This document shows, in pieces, positions 11,314-24,140 of a DNA stretch of 64,000 nucleotides. Source of the DNA: Anthoceros angustus. Lineage: Eukaryota; Streptophyta; Anthocerotopsida; Anthocerotales; Anthocerotaceae. The translations under genes were made by a program, and so were the position numbers. Where the stretch lies: contig VJWM01000044.1 in NCBI GenBank assembly GCA_010909165.1, positions 1,426,001 through 1,490,000 of the forward strand, in the 5' to 3' direction. Positions within the stretch are counted from its first letter, which is position 1, and the number at the start of each line of letters is the position of its first letter. The notes beneath the pieces are model-generated. The model searched no databases. It had not been told where the DNA came from and was given only the letters and a program-made list of their open reading frames with translations.

Positions 11314-12168
11314 ATGAAGACTATCAAAGCGTCTCAGACTATGGACATCCCAGCCGGCGTGAAGCTGGAGATTAGGGCCAAGAAGGTGCGGGATGGTTGT
11401 GAGGGGGTCAAAGGAGTGGCGTGGTGAAGCTTGATATTGACTTGTCTCGTGGTCGTGGCGCTCCAGGTCCGAGTGACAGGGCCGCGGGGTGTCTTGCTGC
11501 GTGACTTCAAGCATCTTAACCTGGACTTCCAGATTATTGAGAACGGCACCAAGCTGCAGGTGGATGCCTGGTTCGGGAACCGGAAGACGACGGCTGCTAT
11601 CCGCACCGCCATCAGTCATGTGAACAACCTGTTCATCGGAGTTACCAAGGGCTACCGCTACAGGATGCGGTTTGTGTATGCCCATTTCCCCATCAACGCT
11701 AGCATCTCCGTGGAGAAGGACAACATCGAGATCAGGAACTTTTTGGGGGAGAAGAAGGTGAGGATTTCCGACCGGAATCTGTGGTTCCTGGCTCAGGTCG
11801 AGGGTTTTCTGTTCGCTCGTGGCCCTTTTATGATGACATGGACGTGTGGCAGGTCCGCAAGGTGGACATGCTTGGTGGTGTCACAGTTACAAGGTCTGAG
11901 AAGACGAAGGACGAGCTGATTCTTGAGGGCAACGACATTGAGCTCGTTTCGAGATCAGCAGCACTAATCAACCAGGTTCGAGTCTTCTCCCTTGTGTTCT
12001 GGGCATTGTCCGCTGTGGTTTGTATTGTTTAGCTTGCGAGACCTTGTAACCCTGGTGTCTGGTTTCTGCTTACAGGTCTGTCATGTGAAGAAGAAAGACA
12101 TTCGGAAATTTTTAGACGGGATTTATGTCAGCGAGAAAGGAACTATCGCTGATGAAGAGAACTCTTAG
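11314..12168 (+). CDS. RPL9: 60S ribosomal protein uL6 (RPL9), four exons
   Basis: Exons 11314-11385, 11467-11757, 11853-11975 and 12076-12168 are all phase 0 and give 192 aa, the normal eukaryotic length. Landmarks are the N-terminus [38 protein letters not shown], the [19 protein letters not shown] segment, [15 protein letters not shown] across the second intron, [11 protein letters not shown], and the C-terminal [17 protein letters not shown]. The protein sits near the sarcin-ricin loop and stalk base of the large subunit. The 5' flank contains the promoter between the CTL pseudogene and this start. The last intron and exon have been partly duplicated just downstream (12255-12465). Confidence 0.97.
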
Positions 12169-12254
12169 GCAGATTTGTTATGGAGGATTTTTTGCGAGGG
12201 GTTGTCGGACGTGGAATGCTGTGCCCAACGTTGTGTACTGTTATTCGCATATCA

Positions 12255-12465
12255 GATCAGCAGATCAGCAGCCCTGATCATCAGGTCCGATCCTTCTCCC
12301 TTGTGTTCTGGGTACTGGGTATTGGCCGCTGTAGTTTGTATTTCAGTTCAGCTTGCGAGACGTAGTAACCGTGGGTGCCTGGTTGCTGCCTGCAGATCTG
12401 TCATGCTTCTTCGACGGGATATGTGTCAGCGAGGAGGGAGCTTTTGGTGAAGAAGAGAACTTGTA
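12255..12465 (+). pseudogene. Broken tandem duplicate of the uL6 gene 3' end
   Basis: From 12262 the sequence repeats the end of exon 3 (gatcagcag...), the third intron (including ccttctcccttgtgttctgg and gcttgcgagac) and exon 4 (cttcgacgggatatgtgtca) of the uL6 gene about 300 bp upstream. The copied exon 4 has lost the codons for [10 protein letters not shown] and carries substitutions, so it cannot encode the C-terminus. Intron sequence is retained, which shows a DNA-level tandem duplication. Confidence 0.85.
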
Positions 12466-12698
12466 TTCAGTTTTGTTCTTCAGCAATCAAATGATTCGCG
12501 CAGATAAGAGGATCCATTTGTCTTGGAAAGCTTCCAAGTGACACGTTCGACCAAGCGAGAATCAAAGTATGTTTTGAGAGTTTCTTTCTGCCATTCTTCG
12601 CACACGTCATGAAGCTGTCATGGCGCCACGTTTATCAGAACTTCGCTGTCCATTAGAGCCTGATGACTTCATATTATGTATCTTCCCTTCGTAGACAT

Positions 12699-12726
12699 GA
12701 AGGGACGTGCATAAGCACGTCCCTTC
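12699..12726. repeat. Short perfect hairpin, 12-bp stem
   Basis: gaagggacgtgc, a 4-base loop (ataa) and gcacgtcccttc form a perfect inverted repeat. It lies between genes and not right behind a stop codon, so its function is unclear. It could be a remnant of a small inverted-repeat element. Confidence 0.75.
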
Positions 12727-13208
12727 ACTCGACAGAGCACACTGCCAACCATCGACACCTGCGTATATGGTGTGAAACAAGTCCCTACTCCAGCGGTGGA
12801 TTATCTTCCTCTGGATCACGGTCTTCCGGTTCCCTACCAAAGCATCTAGGTGCATAATCTACCTGCAACGTGACGCCTTTCGCAAGAATGTAGAAAGGCC
12901 AGATGGAGATACTTAATACTACATATGCTATATTTCGAGTGCTTCTTAAACCCTGAACCCTATTTAACTACCTGGTGTGTCTTCAGCAGTCGCCCAGCAC
13001 AAGGACACCTAACTGCCCAATTGCCCAGTTCGTGTGGAGGCCAGTCTAGGTAGTGGTCGGAGTCTGCTATAGCTAGAGTCAGAGTTGCGCGATGTTGCAA
13101 TAAGCCTGAGAGCATTTCCAGGCTGCAGCGGTGAGGCCTGGGGGAGTCGGAGTTCGGCGTGTTAAGCAGCCCGAGCTTTCATCGTCCAGAGGTGCGGGGT
13201 CCGAAGGC

Positions 13209-16200
13209 ATGGCCCCCGAGAGGGGATCGCGGCGATGGGCTGCGAGGGGGTCTGGAGCTGCCCGCGGCCGTGGCCGTGGCCCTGCCACTGGGCCTCTTCC
13301 CTTCCCGCCCTTGTATCCTCCGGCGGCGGGAGAGTATCAGGAGTACCCGATTTTCGGTGGGCAGCAACAGCCAATTTTTCGAGGGCCTAGGCTGAATGAC
13401 CCACTCCAAGCTCCGCCGGGGATGCCTGTGTGGCAGCAACAGCCAATTTTCCGAGGGCCTGGGTCGAATGAGCCGCCCCAGGCACCACCTGGAACTGCGG
13501 GCTACTGTCAGGCATTGTATTCTCCTCACGCTCGCCCGATGCAGGGGTACGGGGGAGGACTTCCTTACGTGCAGCGTGAGGGCATTGTGGAACGCATTGA
13601 GTTGAGAGTCAGCTCTGAGCTGGAGAAACTGCGGGCGGAGGGTCAGAACCGGAGCTTGGAGACCGTGCTTCGGATTGTGGCCTGGCCGCCACCTGGCGCT
13701 CATGATCTGAGGTGGGAAGACATCCCTTCGCTGAGAAGAATTGCAGACATGGAAGCCAGGGTGAGGGGAATAGGGGAATTGGGGCCTTGTGTGTGTTTTG
13801 TGTTTTGTCGCTCTTCTTCACCGTTTGTTTGACTGGGGTCGAGGGATTGTGGGTTTGTTCACAGTGTTGTGTGTTGGTGCAGGTTAATTTGATTATTCAA
13901 TGTCATGTTGCGGCACACCACGTGACCACGTTGCATGATTTGGAGAGGGACGTCGTGGCCAGGGAGAAGCTTAGTCGGTACGAGGACCTTGGGCTGGGAC
14001 CCTTGTGGCGGCACCATGCAGTGGTGAGGTGCTTTGACCTCCCAGAGGACCTGCAGAGCATCTACAAGCTTACTGCAGCAGACGTTGTGCATTCTCTGGC
14101 CTTGTATCTGGAGGGGATTGACAATTCAGCGGAAGTGGATCCGGTGGAGTTTATGGGATATCTAGCTAAGGAAAGGTCCCAGCCGTCAGCAGGGTGTCTA
14201 GGTGTTCGGTTACGGAGTCTGAGGTGAGTTTGTTGCTGCGTTTTCTTTGTTTTGTGAAAGAGGCGGAAACTAAGCTCGAAAGGGTGTGGGTGTGTTTCCC
14301 GCAGACTGTATGTGGGTGCCATTCGTGGAGCTCAAAGGGCGGAGAAGGAGCTGTTAGCTAGGTTTACCGCGCAGGCCAGAGTGAAGGCAGATGTGAACTG
14401 CAGATCTAGAGGGATCATGAAGCGAGTTGGCCGGTTTCTGGACAGCCAGAATGCTACCACCCTTTCTCAACGTCAAGCGACCAAGTCTGGTGTTTCTGGT
14501 CCTCAAAGCAGTGTCAGTGGAGAGCCAGGTCCTAGTGCAGCTGGTGGGACTGACGGTTCTTCAAGTTCTGACATCAGGTCCTCTGGGTTAAGAGGCAAGC
14601 GGAAGAGAAGTCTCTCTTTGGAACGTCCCTTCGTCCCTCCAACAAGCTGTCCCTATCCATCAGCGGCAGAAGAGCAACATCGTCTGCGAAAGAAGCACAA
14701 ACTGGCACCGCAGAAAAGAGATCCGTTCCGTCTAGATCATTCTGATCTCAGGGAGTTCTGGAGAACGCTGAAGGCAGCCAGTAGGAATTCATCTTTTGAG
14801 GGGGTAACTGCCTTAAGTACAACATTCTTGTGTTTGTTATGACCTTAGTTTACCTGGACGTCCGCCTCAGCATTTCATTAACAGCTTTAGCCTTTACAGG
14901 TGCTGAAGGCCCTCAAGAAGATGTGGGTGTATAAAAAGAAGACACCGTCTTTTTGGAAGCACCCTTACCTAGGGCTGCTCAATGTAGCTGTACGCTTTAC
15001 TTCTCCAGCCACCAGAGTCTTGCAATCATGTGAAACTCTTCATGCAGTTGCAATTTCACTTTTTGATTTCTAATTTTCTTGTCAACAGCTCTGGTGTCTC
15101 CTGCTTCCAATCTCTTAGTTAGGCATTTGCTTTTACAGGTTGTAGCTGTAAAGTCCGGTTTGTTGGAGGACTACATTTCCATTCCAGCAGCTAGAACAGG
15201 GAGAACTGTGGAAGTTGAGAGTAGAACCGTGGATCTGGAAGCTGGAAATGAAACCACCAGTAGTGAATCAAAAGCGACAGGTCAACTTTTTTTAGCTGGA
15301 ATGAATTTGCTACTTTGTGCATGTTCTGACATTGTGAGTGTCCTTCACCTTGTTTTGTACTTGATTATAGTTTTTGTTTCTTTCTCCCAGGTCCAAACCT
15401 GGAGGAGCTTCTAACCTTGGTAGTTAAGGACTTTGAGAACTTTTCTGTGGCTAATCTCGCCAGACTATCTCAAACTTTTGATTGTGTCAATGACAATGGA
15501 ACTTGCGATGTCTGGTGGGCAAACCTCATATGGGTTGCAGAATGTAGCCAGAGACTGGAGGACGAATTATGTAGACATTATCCAGGAAGTTCTCCGCCTG
15601 AGGCAATCTGTGCCTTTATACTTCAGAAGTGGAACTCGCTGCCTGACCAGCTAAGAAAGTTCATGATACCTAGGTCTGGAGGAGTATCGCAGGTGGCTGT
15701 TAAGGTGCCTGAACACAGGCTTATAGCTTTTTGTAGGCAGGCTTCCTTAGCAGCAAAGAACAGTGAGGACAGTGACATGCAGCACACCATTAGGATTCAG
15801 ATTTGTGATCAGTTCCAAACAGGCTTAGAGGAATTAAGGCACCTCCAAATTAAGCAGCTGATAGGCTGTTCAGAGACTTCTGAAACATCGGTGCTTTACT
15901 CTGCCGCGCTATTTCCAAGGATTCAAGGCTTGGTTGATCGGAATGACCAGGATGCAATCAGGAATCCTACGGTGTGGGGACGTAAGACAGATCTAGATGC
16001 TTTATGTTGCCTGCAACGAGTGCCCCCTCTGTGTGACTTATCCTTCTGGTCACATTGGGATTTCATATTTGCTCCCTGGCTGGGAAGTCTACAGGAATGG
16101 ATTGAGAAGGCAGGGAAGGGCAAGTTGACTATTCTGGTGACAACTGGAGGAAAGCTTTTGCGTGTTGATGTAGCCCAGCCCAACGATTTTGTAATAGCTG

Positions 16201-19200
16201 TATCAAACAAATCTGCACGTGAGATTGCTGCGTGCATAGCATCACTATTTGTTAACTATGGGGGAGCTGGCCATGTTCCACAATCGCTGTTGCAGTCGTA
16301 TACCACGAAAGGGCTTAAGCTAAGGCTGGAATCTGGTCTGACCTACAGTGCAGAAGGAGAACTCAGCGCACGCCAGGAAAAGGATTTGGCTTTTCTGATT
16401 CTCGAGTGTCTGCAGCATCTGCCATCCGAGCTGCGTATATTGGCGGCTCAAATGTTCCTGGACTCAATGAAGGAGCTGGACATGGAGCCGTTCTCTTTGA
16501 TTTGGCAGTCCTGCAGAACAGATGAGCAGCGCATTATGCTACAGAGGATTGGGTTTGAACTCGGGACTGTGGAATGGATAGACGACCATCACCCATGTGA
16601 TAGTTTGGGGAACCTTGAGGTGTGTGATCAGCAAGGAGTTCCTGTGGTCGAAAAGGATGCCTTCCAGCAGATTGCTACCAATATTTACTTTCAGCCAGTA
16701 TCGCCCTCTGACCCTGGACACACGGCTGGAGGAAATCTTGGGCCTGTGGAAGTTTCTACACATGCACATAGCGGTAGCATGTCTCCTCCTCCCTCTGAAA
16801 TCCCATGTGCAGAACCTAGGGCTGTTATCGAGGCCATTCGGCGTGAAGAGTTTGGATTAGGGCCAGAGCTGGAAACATCAGAGAAAAAGCTCCTTGCCAA
16901 ACAGCATGCTCGCATGGGTCGGGCTTTGGACAGACTTTCCCGGGACCTCTACTCTGAAGATGCACATTTTGGTTTCGAACTGGTAATTGTTTTGTGTTTG
17001 GAGTCTGTTGAGGTGCATTTGTTGGAAACAGACAGGCAGCATACTAGGGTAGTTTCTTATTTTTTTGGAGGTTTGTTGCAGATCCAGAACGCAGACGACA
17101 ACAGTTATGAGCTTGGTGTTGAAGCTACCCTGGTGTTTGTGATACGTGTTGATGACATATTAGTCTTAAACAACGAAACAGGCTTCACGGAAGCGAATAT
17201 GCGAGCTCTGTGTGACATTGGTAATTCCACAAAAGCAGGAAGAGCTGGATACATAGGCCAGAAGGGAATTGGGTTTAGGTCTGCGTTTCGGGTCAGTGTA
17301 CCAAATTCGCAATGTGTTTATACCATCTTGTTGCGGTTGTTTCTCTGAGTGTTCGTCTTTTGTTGTTGTTCTGTGTTTTGGTCTGTCTTATAACTGTCCA
17401 GATTCATGATTGGCAGGTTAGTAATGCACCAGAGGTCCATTCCAAGGGATACCATGTGAAGTTTGATGTTTCTGAAGGGCAAGTTGGATTCCTAGCTCCA
17501 ACACTGATACCCGCGCTTCCTGCCTGTGGGTTCTTATCTGCTGACTTGGGAATGCAACTTGGCAGATTGTGGACAACACAAATCAGGCTGCCCTTAAAGC
17601 CAGCAATTCAAGCGAGTGGACCTATGTCCAAGCTGGCAAAAAAGTTTGACAACTTTCACCCGTCATTGCTCCTCTTTCTTCAGAAGTTGAAGTGCATAGC
17701 TGTTCAGAATGAGGTCACTGGTTCAACGCATGTCTTGAGGAGAAAGGATTTGGGAGAGAATCTTGTCAGTGTAGTGTCCGACAAGGCTGGTGTGAAGGCT
17801 GATATGACATGGCTTGTTGTTCGGAGCAAACTAGAGTCTGCCATTTGCAGAGCCGGAGTAAGAACGACAGAAATAGTTTTGGCCTTTCCAGTGATGCAAG
17901 ATAATTTAGGAGGTTACCTGCCTCACTATGACAAACAAAAAGTATTTTCGTTTCTTCCCTTGAGGCGATATGGACTTAGATTTATTCTCCACGCTGACTT
18001 CATTCTCACGTCTTCTCGGGAAGAGGTGGACAGGGACAATGCTTGGAATGAGTGGGTGCTTTCGGAAGTCCCGACCTTATTCTTGGAAGCATTGAATAAA
18101 TTCAAGCGTTTTTCTCCTCCAAGAAGTCTTGGTCAAGTGGTAGAAGCTTACATGGGTTTCGTTCCTCTTGATGGAGAGGTGCTTGGATTCTTCGCACCTC
18201 TACCCAGACTTATTTTATCTCGCTTACGAGCCTCAGAGTGTCTTCCGATTGATGGTAAAGCAGGTTGGGCGCTTCCATGCTTCATGTTGAGGAGTTGGAG
18301 TGCTCAGTTCCGTAGTGTGGTGCCTGATACTATGTTGGAAGAACATCTGGGCCTTCACTTCTTGGACAAGGATGTTAATCTCCCAGACACCTTGGCAGAG
18401 AGCTTGGGCATCCAGAGTTATGGAAGTCACACGCTTGTGTCATTAATGGCAGCTGTATCTCGGAAGCGCAGTTTCTTGGAATCTCATGGACACAGATGGA
18501 TTAGGTACTGGTTGGTTCTTCTCTATGGTTCCATTCACAGACCAGAAGAACCAACTTCAGTTTCAAGTACACTGCAAAAATTGCATGACCTGCCTTTCAT
18601 CCCTTTGTCAAATGGGACTTTCTCAAGTTTGTCAAAGGGACCTTTATGGTTCCTTGGTGGAAATGCTATGGACGCAGTTTTCAGCAGTTTCCCTTTGCTA
18701 TCGGCTGAGTTGCAAACAGTGCACTCAGGGTTAATGTGGCCTACTGATGATGACAAGGGGCAGGATGATACTGGCGTTCTGGTAGGATGTGAGGTGGACA
18801 CAGACAAGGTGAGACAGCTTTTGTCGATGCTTGGGGTTCACCAAGTCTCCTGCCACGAAGTTATCAAGACGCATGTGCTACCAGCATTTAATGACAACCA
18901 GTGTCTCACAAAGAACCCAGCCCTCGTGGTGGAGTATTTGGCTTTTACCATGCTGCATTTGCAATCAGATTGCTCGCAGTGCAAGCATGGTAACTCAGTG
19001 ATTGACGCAGGTCTGAAGGAGTATGCTGTCATCCTTACAAACGGTGGTCTCAAGCGAGTTGGCTCAGAACCCATTCACTTTCCGAGAATCATGGGGAATC
19101 ATGTAAATGTGAAGCCTATTTTGGAAGGTACAGGCATGGTATGGAATGAGATAGATGCTGCCTACCTGAAGCTCAACGTTGGCTGTCTACCCGAGAGGTT

Positions 19201-22106
19201 CAGTGTCCAACGCTGGCGCAGCTTTTTCACAGAGTTGGGAGTCTCAGACTTTTTAGAGACAAAGGCAGTTCCACGGAGGACCGGGTCTGTGATTGAGCAG
19301 GGAACGGAAGTCAGTGGCACTTCATATGATTGGACCTGTCCTGAACTTTTAGGCTTACTACAGGCACTATGTGGGCGTGCTATGAAGCGTGAACAGAGGT
19401 TCCGCCAAAAACAGCTAGAAATGCTTCTGAAGGAGCTTGACAGGTGGTGGGATGAAGGATTCAAACAGAGCCCTGAGCCTACTTTCATCTCACAACTTCG
19501 GCAGTTAAAATGCTTGAAGTCAAGCCTCACTGGACAGTTGGAATTGCCCACAGATCTTTTTGACAAATGTTCCGGAGTAGAAATGATTTTGGGTGCCAAT
19601 GCTCCATATTCCTTGCCACAGGTTTGTATACCAAGCAGTTTCTTGTGCATATTCGTGTCTGATGGGGTACATTCAGGCTGATGAGGTTTTCTTTTTATTT
19701 GTCAGCTAAGCAACAAAGGTTTGAAAGAAGCATTGGGGTTGCGCAGTAAAGTCTCAGTAAGTGATGCACTGTGGGTTCTACGAAAGTGGCAGAACTGCAA
19801 GCATCAAATTGTGGCAAGGTTGACGTTGTACCTGATGTGTCTTACTAAACACAGTTTGCTAGCTGTGCACATCAGTTTGAAGCTCCAACACTTGTTTATT
19901 GCTCTCACTGTTAACGCCTATCAATGTTGCAACCTGCAGCTGTTCTCAGATGGAGCAATTGTACAACCTCCTGTGTCAGGCCACAGGCACCGAGAGAGAG
20001 GCCATGTTGCAATTTATGATGTCTTCTCCATCAATATTGCTCCCTAAGAAGTTTGTGAATGCCCCTGAACAGTCAAGTGCTTGCTGGATGGATTTGCACA
20101 TGGCTAGAGATACTTACTGGGAAGATCCCACTGGGGCTGTGAAGGCAGCTCTGGAGACAAAGAGCGAGAGCTGTGCAGAAGTCCACGTTCCAATCCAGAT
20201 AATATATCCAAAGCTGCATGCATTTTTTGTGGAAGAATGCCGGGTTCCACAGAGACCAAGTTTTGATGTGCTCTTCAAGGCACTTGTCTGCCTCTCCACC
20301 TCGTCTAGTCCTTATGAATGTCTGAGACCGGTATGATTCTGAAGTGATTTCAGTTTCACTTGAATCTCTTTTGTGTTGTGTAGGGGCTTATTTCTAACGT
20401 GTGGCTGTCCCTGCAGGTTGTGGAAGTATTTAGATCGTTGTCCCGTGATTTACAATGTGCAAGTGTGCAGCCCAGCGAGGTTGCGAGGTGGAAGTCCTGC
20501 TTCGAGGAAGAGAGAACTCGTGTACTGCCAACAATGCAAAATAAGTGGGTGTCTTTGAATCCGAGGGATGGTGTTATCTGTGTGTCAGATGATGTGACTC
20601 TCAGAGAAAGATTGAGTACCATCATGGACCAAGTGCACTTCTTACTTCTGTTTCACGATGATGGGAAACCAGATCGAGAAATGGGGATTTCTAACATGAG
20701 TGACTTCTTACCTCTCATTAGAGAACTCAAGATTCCACTTCTATCTGAGGTAAACATACTTGAATTGCCTTATTCATCACACTGAAGCCCTTCTCTGCTT
20801 AATCATTGCTATTCAACAGATCTTGAATGTGGAGGTGATTGCCCGGGGTCATGAAGATGGAAGTGCTTTGCTTAGGAGTCTATGGTGGAGTATTCCTTAT
20901 ATCCAACGATACTTGCTGAAGAACTTTCCGGAAAAATACGAGAAGCTGCAGAGTGCAGATATAGGCAGAAAAGTGAGCAGGCTAGAATGTCACATTGTCA
21001 GCCAGCTGCAGTCTCGGCATGTGTTGAAACAACTGAATTGGTCAAGTGTGCCCAAAGAATGCTCATGCATCTTGCAGGTAAATTCTGGCAATACCTGTCA
21101 TATATGGTCTGTGAAATGCAGGGAATACTATTTCTTGGATGTATTGGAGACTCTGTGTTGACAATAGGTGCTCGCTTCTTGGCAGGAGAGTACTTTGCTA
21201 GTCACACAACCATACCAGTTGTTCATCATATTTTTGGAACTCTCCAAGGTGTTTCTGTCAGGGCATTCAAAGTTGCAGTTGGAGTTAGCCAACTTTTTAC
21301 AGCTTCTATCCAACATGCGGCAGTCAGGGGCCTCTACGTCGGAGGTTGAAGATTTTGTGGTCAGAGTGCAGGGCATACCTCCTCTAGCGTTTAATGGAGC
21401 TTCTTGTGGCACTTGGGTAGAAGCCGACTTCTCCTTAAGATATCAGAATAGGGTTGCAGACCACCCAACTGCAGATGCTTCACTCGCGGAAGAAAAGCTT
21501 GACAGATTAGGAACAGGAGATTATCAGGATGCCTGCAAAGCTGAAGGGGAATCAGCAAACATGGCATATGCTGCTGCCGACATGGGCAAGCAAAGCATTG
21601 CTGCTCAAAATGCCTCAGAGGAAGTCTTCCTGCATTCCGGTGAAAGGGCTTTTGCACTTGACAGCAGACTTAGGCGTGGTCATTCCCCAAGAGGACACCT
21701 TCACTTGACTACGGGGAGATTGGGTGAAGAAACTGCATTTATGTACCTTGCCGAACAGCATGGTGCTGCATGTGTAACATGGGTCAATGAGGGAGCAGAG
21801 TCTGGAACGCCCTTCGACCTCATTGTGAACCACGAGTCTGGCGGTCAAACTTTTGTGGAGGTGAAAACCACTCGGTCTGATGATAAAGACTGGTTTGAGA
21901 TCTCACAGCGGGAGTGGGAGTGTGCTCAGATGAAAGGAGACAATTACATGATCCTGAGGGTGCAGCTTGGGCACCCACCTCGTTTTCTTGAACTGCGGAA
22001 TCCTGTCAAGTTGTGCCAGGACAAGCGTCTTCAGCTGGCTATGCTACTGCCGGATAGTGTTCACTTTCAGCTGGCAAATGCGGCTCCGGTTCAGAGGCAA
22101 CTCTGA
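13209..22106 (+). CDS. NO VEIN-like protein with GHKL ATPase fold and DUF3883, 13 exons
   Basis: Exons: 13209-13760, 13883-14223, 14305-14803, 14900-14989, 15139-15280, 15391-16982, 17082-17291, 17417-19621, 19706-19818, 19940-20330, 20417-20749, 20820-21077 and 21186-22106. All join in frame to 2548 aa. The N-terminus has Pro/Gln-rich repeats (QQQPIFRGP twice). A sacsin/Hsp90-type ATP-binding fold is marked by LIQNADDNSY (about residue 1071), NNETGF (about 1102) and GQKGIGFRSAF (about 1131), followed by APEVHSKGYHVKFD. A C-terminal DUF3883 (about 2415-2510; GRLGEETAFMYL, then FVEVKTTRSDDKDWFEIS) resembles a restriction-endonuclease-like fold with an E-x-K core. Arabidopsis NOV has the same order and about 2700 aa; it is nuclear and needed for vein patterning and auxin-dependent cell fate. 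Function here is inferred. Acceptor 17417 was chosen over 17401 because it gives the expected FR-VSNAPE junction. Confidence 0.9.
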
Positions 22107-23124
22107 ATTTATATCCTACAATTAGCTCATCCCAGATAAGCCTACCGCTCCGTCCATTCATTTACTTGTTCACTCTCCATGTTGTCCTGTCCTGAACTGT
22201 GGTTCTTGGTGGCATAACCATCATTGACTTTAGGCTACCTATGATGCCAGACCTGCTGCAGGCCCTTCTGGCTGAGGTATTGTGATGCGGTTCACAACCT
22301 AATTCCTCAATGCATTGGAATCAATTTTGCTCTCCTTCAATGCATGGGAATCAGTTTTGCACTTTCTTGGGCTGTTGCATCTCAAGATGCAGTTGGAACT
22401 TGGGACTGGGTATCATGAAATGGAAGTTTCATTTATTAGTGTTACGACTGCCCAAATATTTTAAGCTTTAAACGCTTATTCGTGTGGAAATCACCAGGTC
22501 TACATGATGGACGCCAGTGTACATACTCTGAAAGCATTGCAACACGCTGCAACAAAACACGAGTCGGTCATGGGTCAGGCCGACCTGACCCACGAAAGCT
22601 TTCGGCCAAAAAGTGTGGGAATTTTGTGTGAATGATCTGACAAAACGTGCGAATCCTTCAAATATCTGTTGTGATAAGTTAAGAGATCCGACACCAAAAG
22701 AATATGGCATCTGAGATGACCTCTGTCAAGTGCCATGCTCCATACCGTACGCACTTCCAAGTGGAAAAGAGGGCAATGTTGTTAGCCCCAAACGTTTTTG
22801 CCTCTGGAAAACATCACGGATCTGCACAAGTGTGGGAAAGCTCCAAATTGGAAGGACCCCATGAGCAGCCGAGTGCGGGTATCTCTTGACTGACGGGCGT
22901 CAGGGCTGTCTGAACAGCTTACTAATGGCGTTGTACATGTTTGCTTACAGGATGACCTACAGCTCGCAATGTGACCCAGCGCCCTTAATGCATTTTCTGC
23001 AGATCCGCTAGCATCACGACACGAATGGAATTAACATCTGCACGCTGGTCTCGGTAGTTAGCTTGCATCGAGGAGCGGGTGGGAGTCCAGGAAGGTGGAA
23101 AAGAAGCGGTGAATGGGGCGGCAA
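22107..23124. other. Intergenic region between two convergent genes
   Basis: This holds the 3' flanks of the NOV-like (+) and DUF1068 (-) genes. A near-repeat of tcaatgcatgggaatcagttttgc occurs at 22309-22358. No open frame has a recognisable domain. Confidence 0.45.
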
Positions 23125-24140
23125 TCACAAAGAATTTGCCTTTCTCCTCAACCGTCTCCTGTTTCTGGCCCGCGTGAAGCTGCTGCCGCTGCTGTCATCA
23201 AAGGAGGAAAATGCACCCAGCAGCTCCGGATCATGGACATCTGCCGCAGCTCCTGCAGCAGGCTGCTGCTCGGCCAGAAGCGGTTCGGCATGCTCACCAT
23301 CCTTCCAACCCAATGCCCGCGCCCTCCGCTCCCACAGAGCCGCCAACTTGTCGGACACCACCAACGCCGCCTCCGCTCGCTCTCTGACCTCCTCGCTGGT
23401 CTCCATGCCTATGTTGCATTTCTCCGCCTCTTTTTGGTACTGCGATGTGAGCTTCTTAGCGTCAAGGAAGGCGGAATCGGAGCGCTCCTGGTTGTCAGCC
23501 GCCACTTTCTCCTGCAATGCCAACTCCTCTTGCAGGAGCTGCACCTTGCTGGAGTGCAGCTCGCCCTGCAGGTTTGAATCGTCGCTGGCGCAATCTGCCG
23601 GCCGGGGACACGACAGGAAACCGGATCAGCTCACCTCAGGGCAGGGCAGGGCAGGGCAGAGCAGGGAATGGCAGGGAAGGGAATGGAAGGGAAGGGCATG
23701 GGAGGGCAGGGAAGGGCATGGGAGGGCAGGGAAGGGAAGAGAAGGGCAGAGCACGCGCAAGCAAGCAAGCAAGCGACGGATCGATCCGCCCGGTACCTGC
23801 AAGCGAGACATTGCCCAGCCCTGCACGTGATCAGGCCAGACATCTGGTCAGAAACAAAGCCGAGCCTGCAGGCGAGACATGCGGAAAGGCAGAGTGTGGA
23901 GCAGGAGCAGGAGCAGGAGCAGGTACCAAGATCGAGGTCAGCCAAGGCGGAGTCGGATCCGGGGAGCGAGTCGCAAAGGCAGACGCAGTCGGGGCAGTGG
24001 GAGTCTGAGGCAGGTTCCACCCGCCCCACAAAACGCCAGTAGAGGGGCGGCCCGAGAATGTAGAAGCCTACCCCGGCTGCAAGCAGGCAAATGAGGAGCT
24101 TGAGGCGGGAACGCGTCAGGCTGCAGCCCTGCTGGGCCAT
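23125..24140 (-). CDS. DUF1068 plant protein, membrane-anchored coiled coil, two exons
   Basis: Exons 24140-23927 and 23594-23125 join with a phase-1, 332-bp intron to give 227 aa. An N-terminal membrane anchor (LKLLICLLAAGVGFYILGPPLYW) is followed by a CPDCVCLCD cysteine cluster, then a coiled coil with the family signature DAKKLTSQYQKEAEKCNIGMET, EEVRERAEAAL and ALWERRARALGW. Arabidopsis members are about 180 aa; this one has an extra basic C-terminal tail of about 50 residues. The biochemical role of DUF1068 proteins is not established. The intron holds a G-rich minisatellite, and reading into the intron leaves an open frame of low-complexity cysteine/serine, which is not part of the protein. 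Confidence 0.88.
23637..23756. repeat. G-rich minisatellite inside the DUF1068 intron
   Basis: A run of irregular agggcagggc, agggaatgg and gggcatgggagg units fills about 120 bp of the only intron. On the plus strand it has many GGG tracts spaced by 1-7 bases, so G-quadruplex formation is possible on the non-template strand. Confidence 0.85.
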
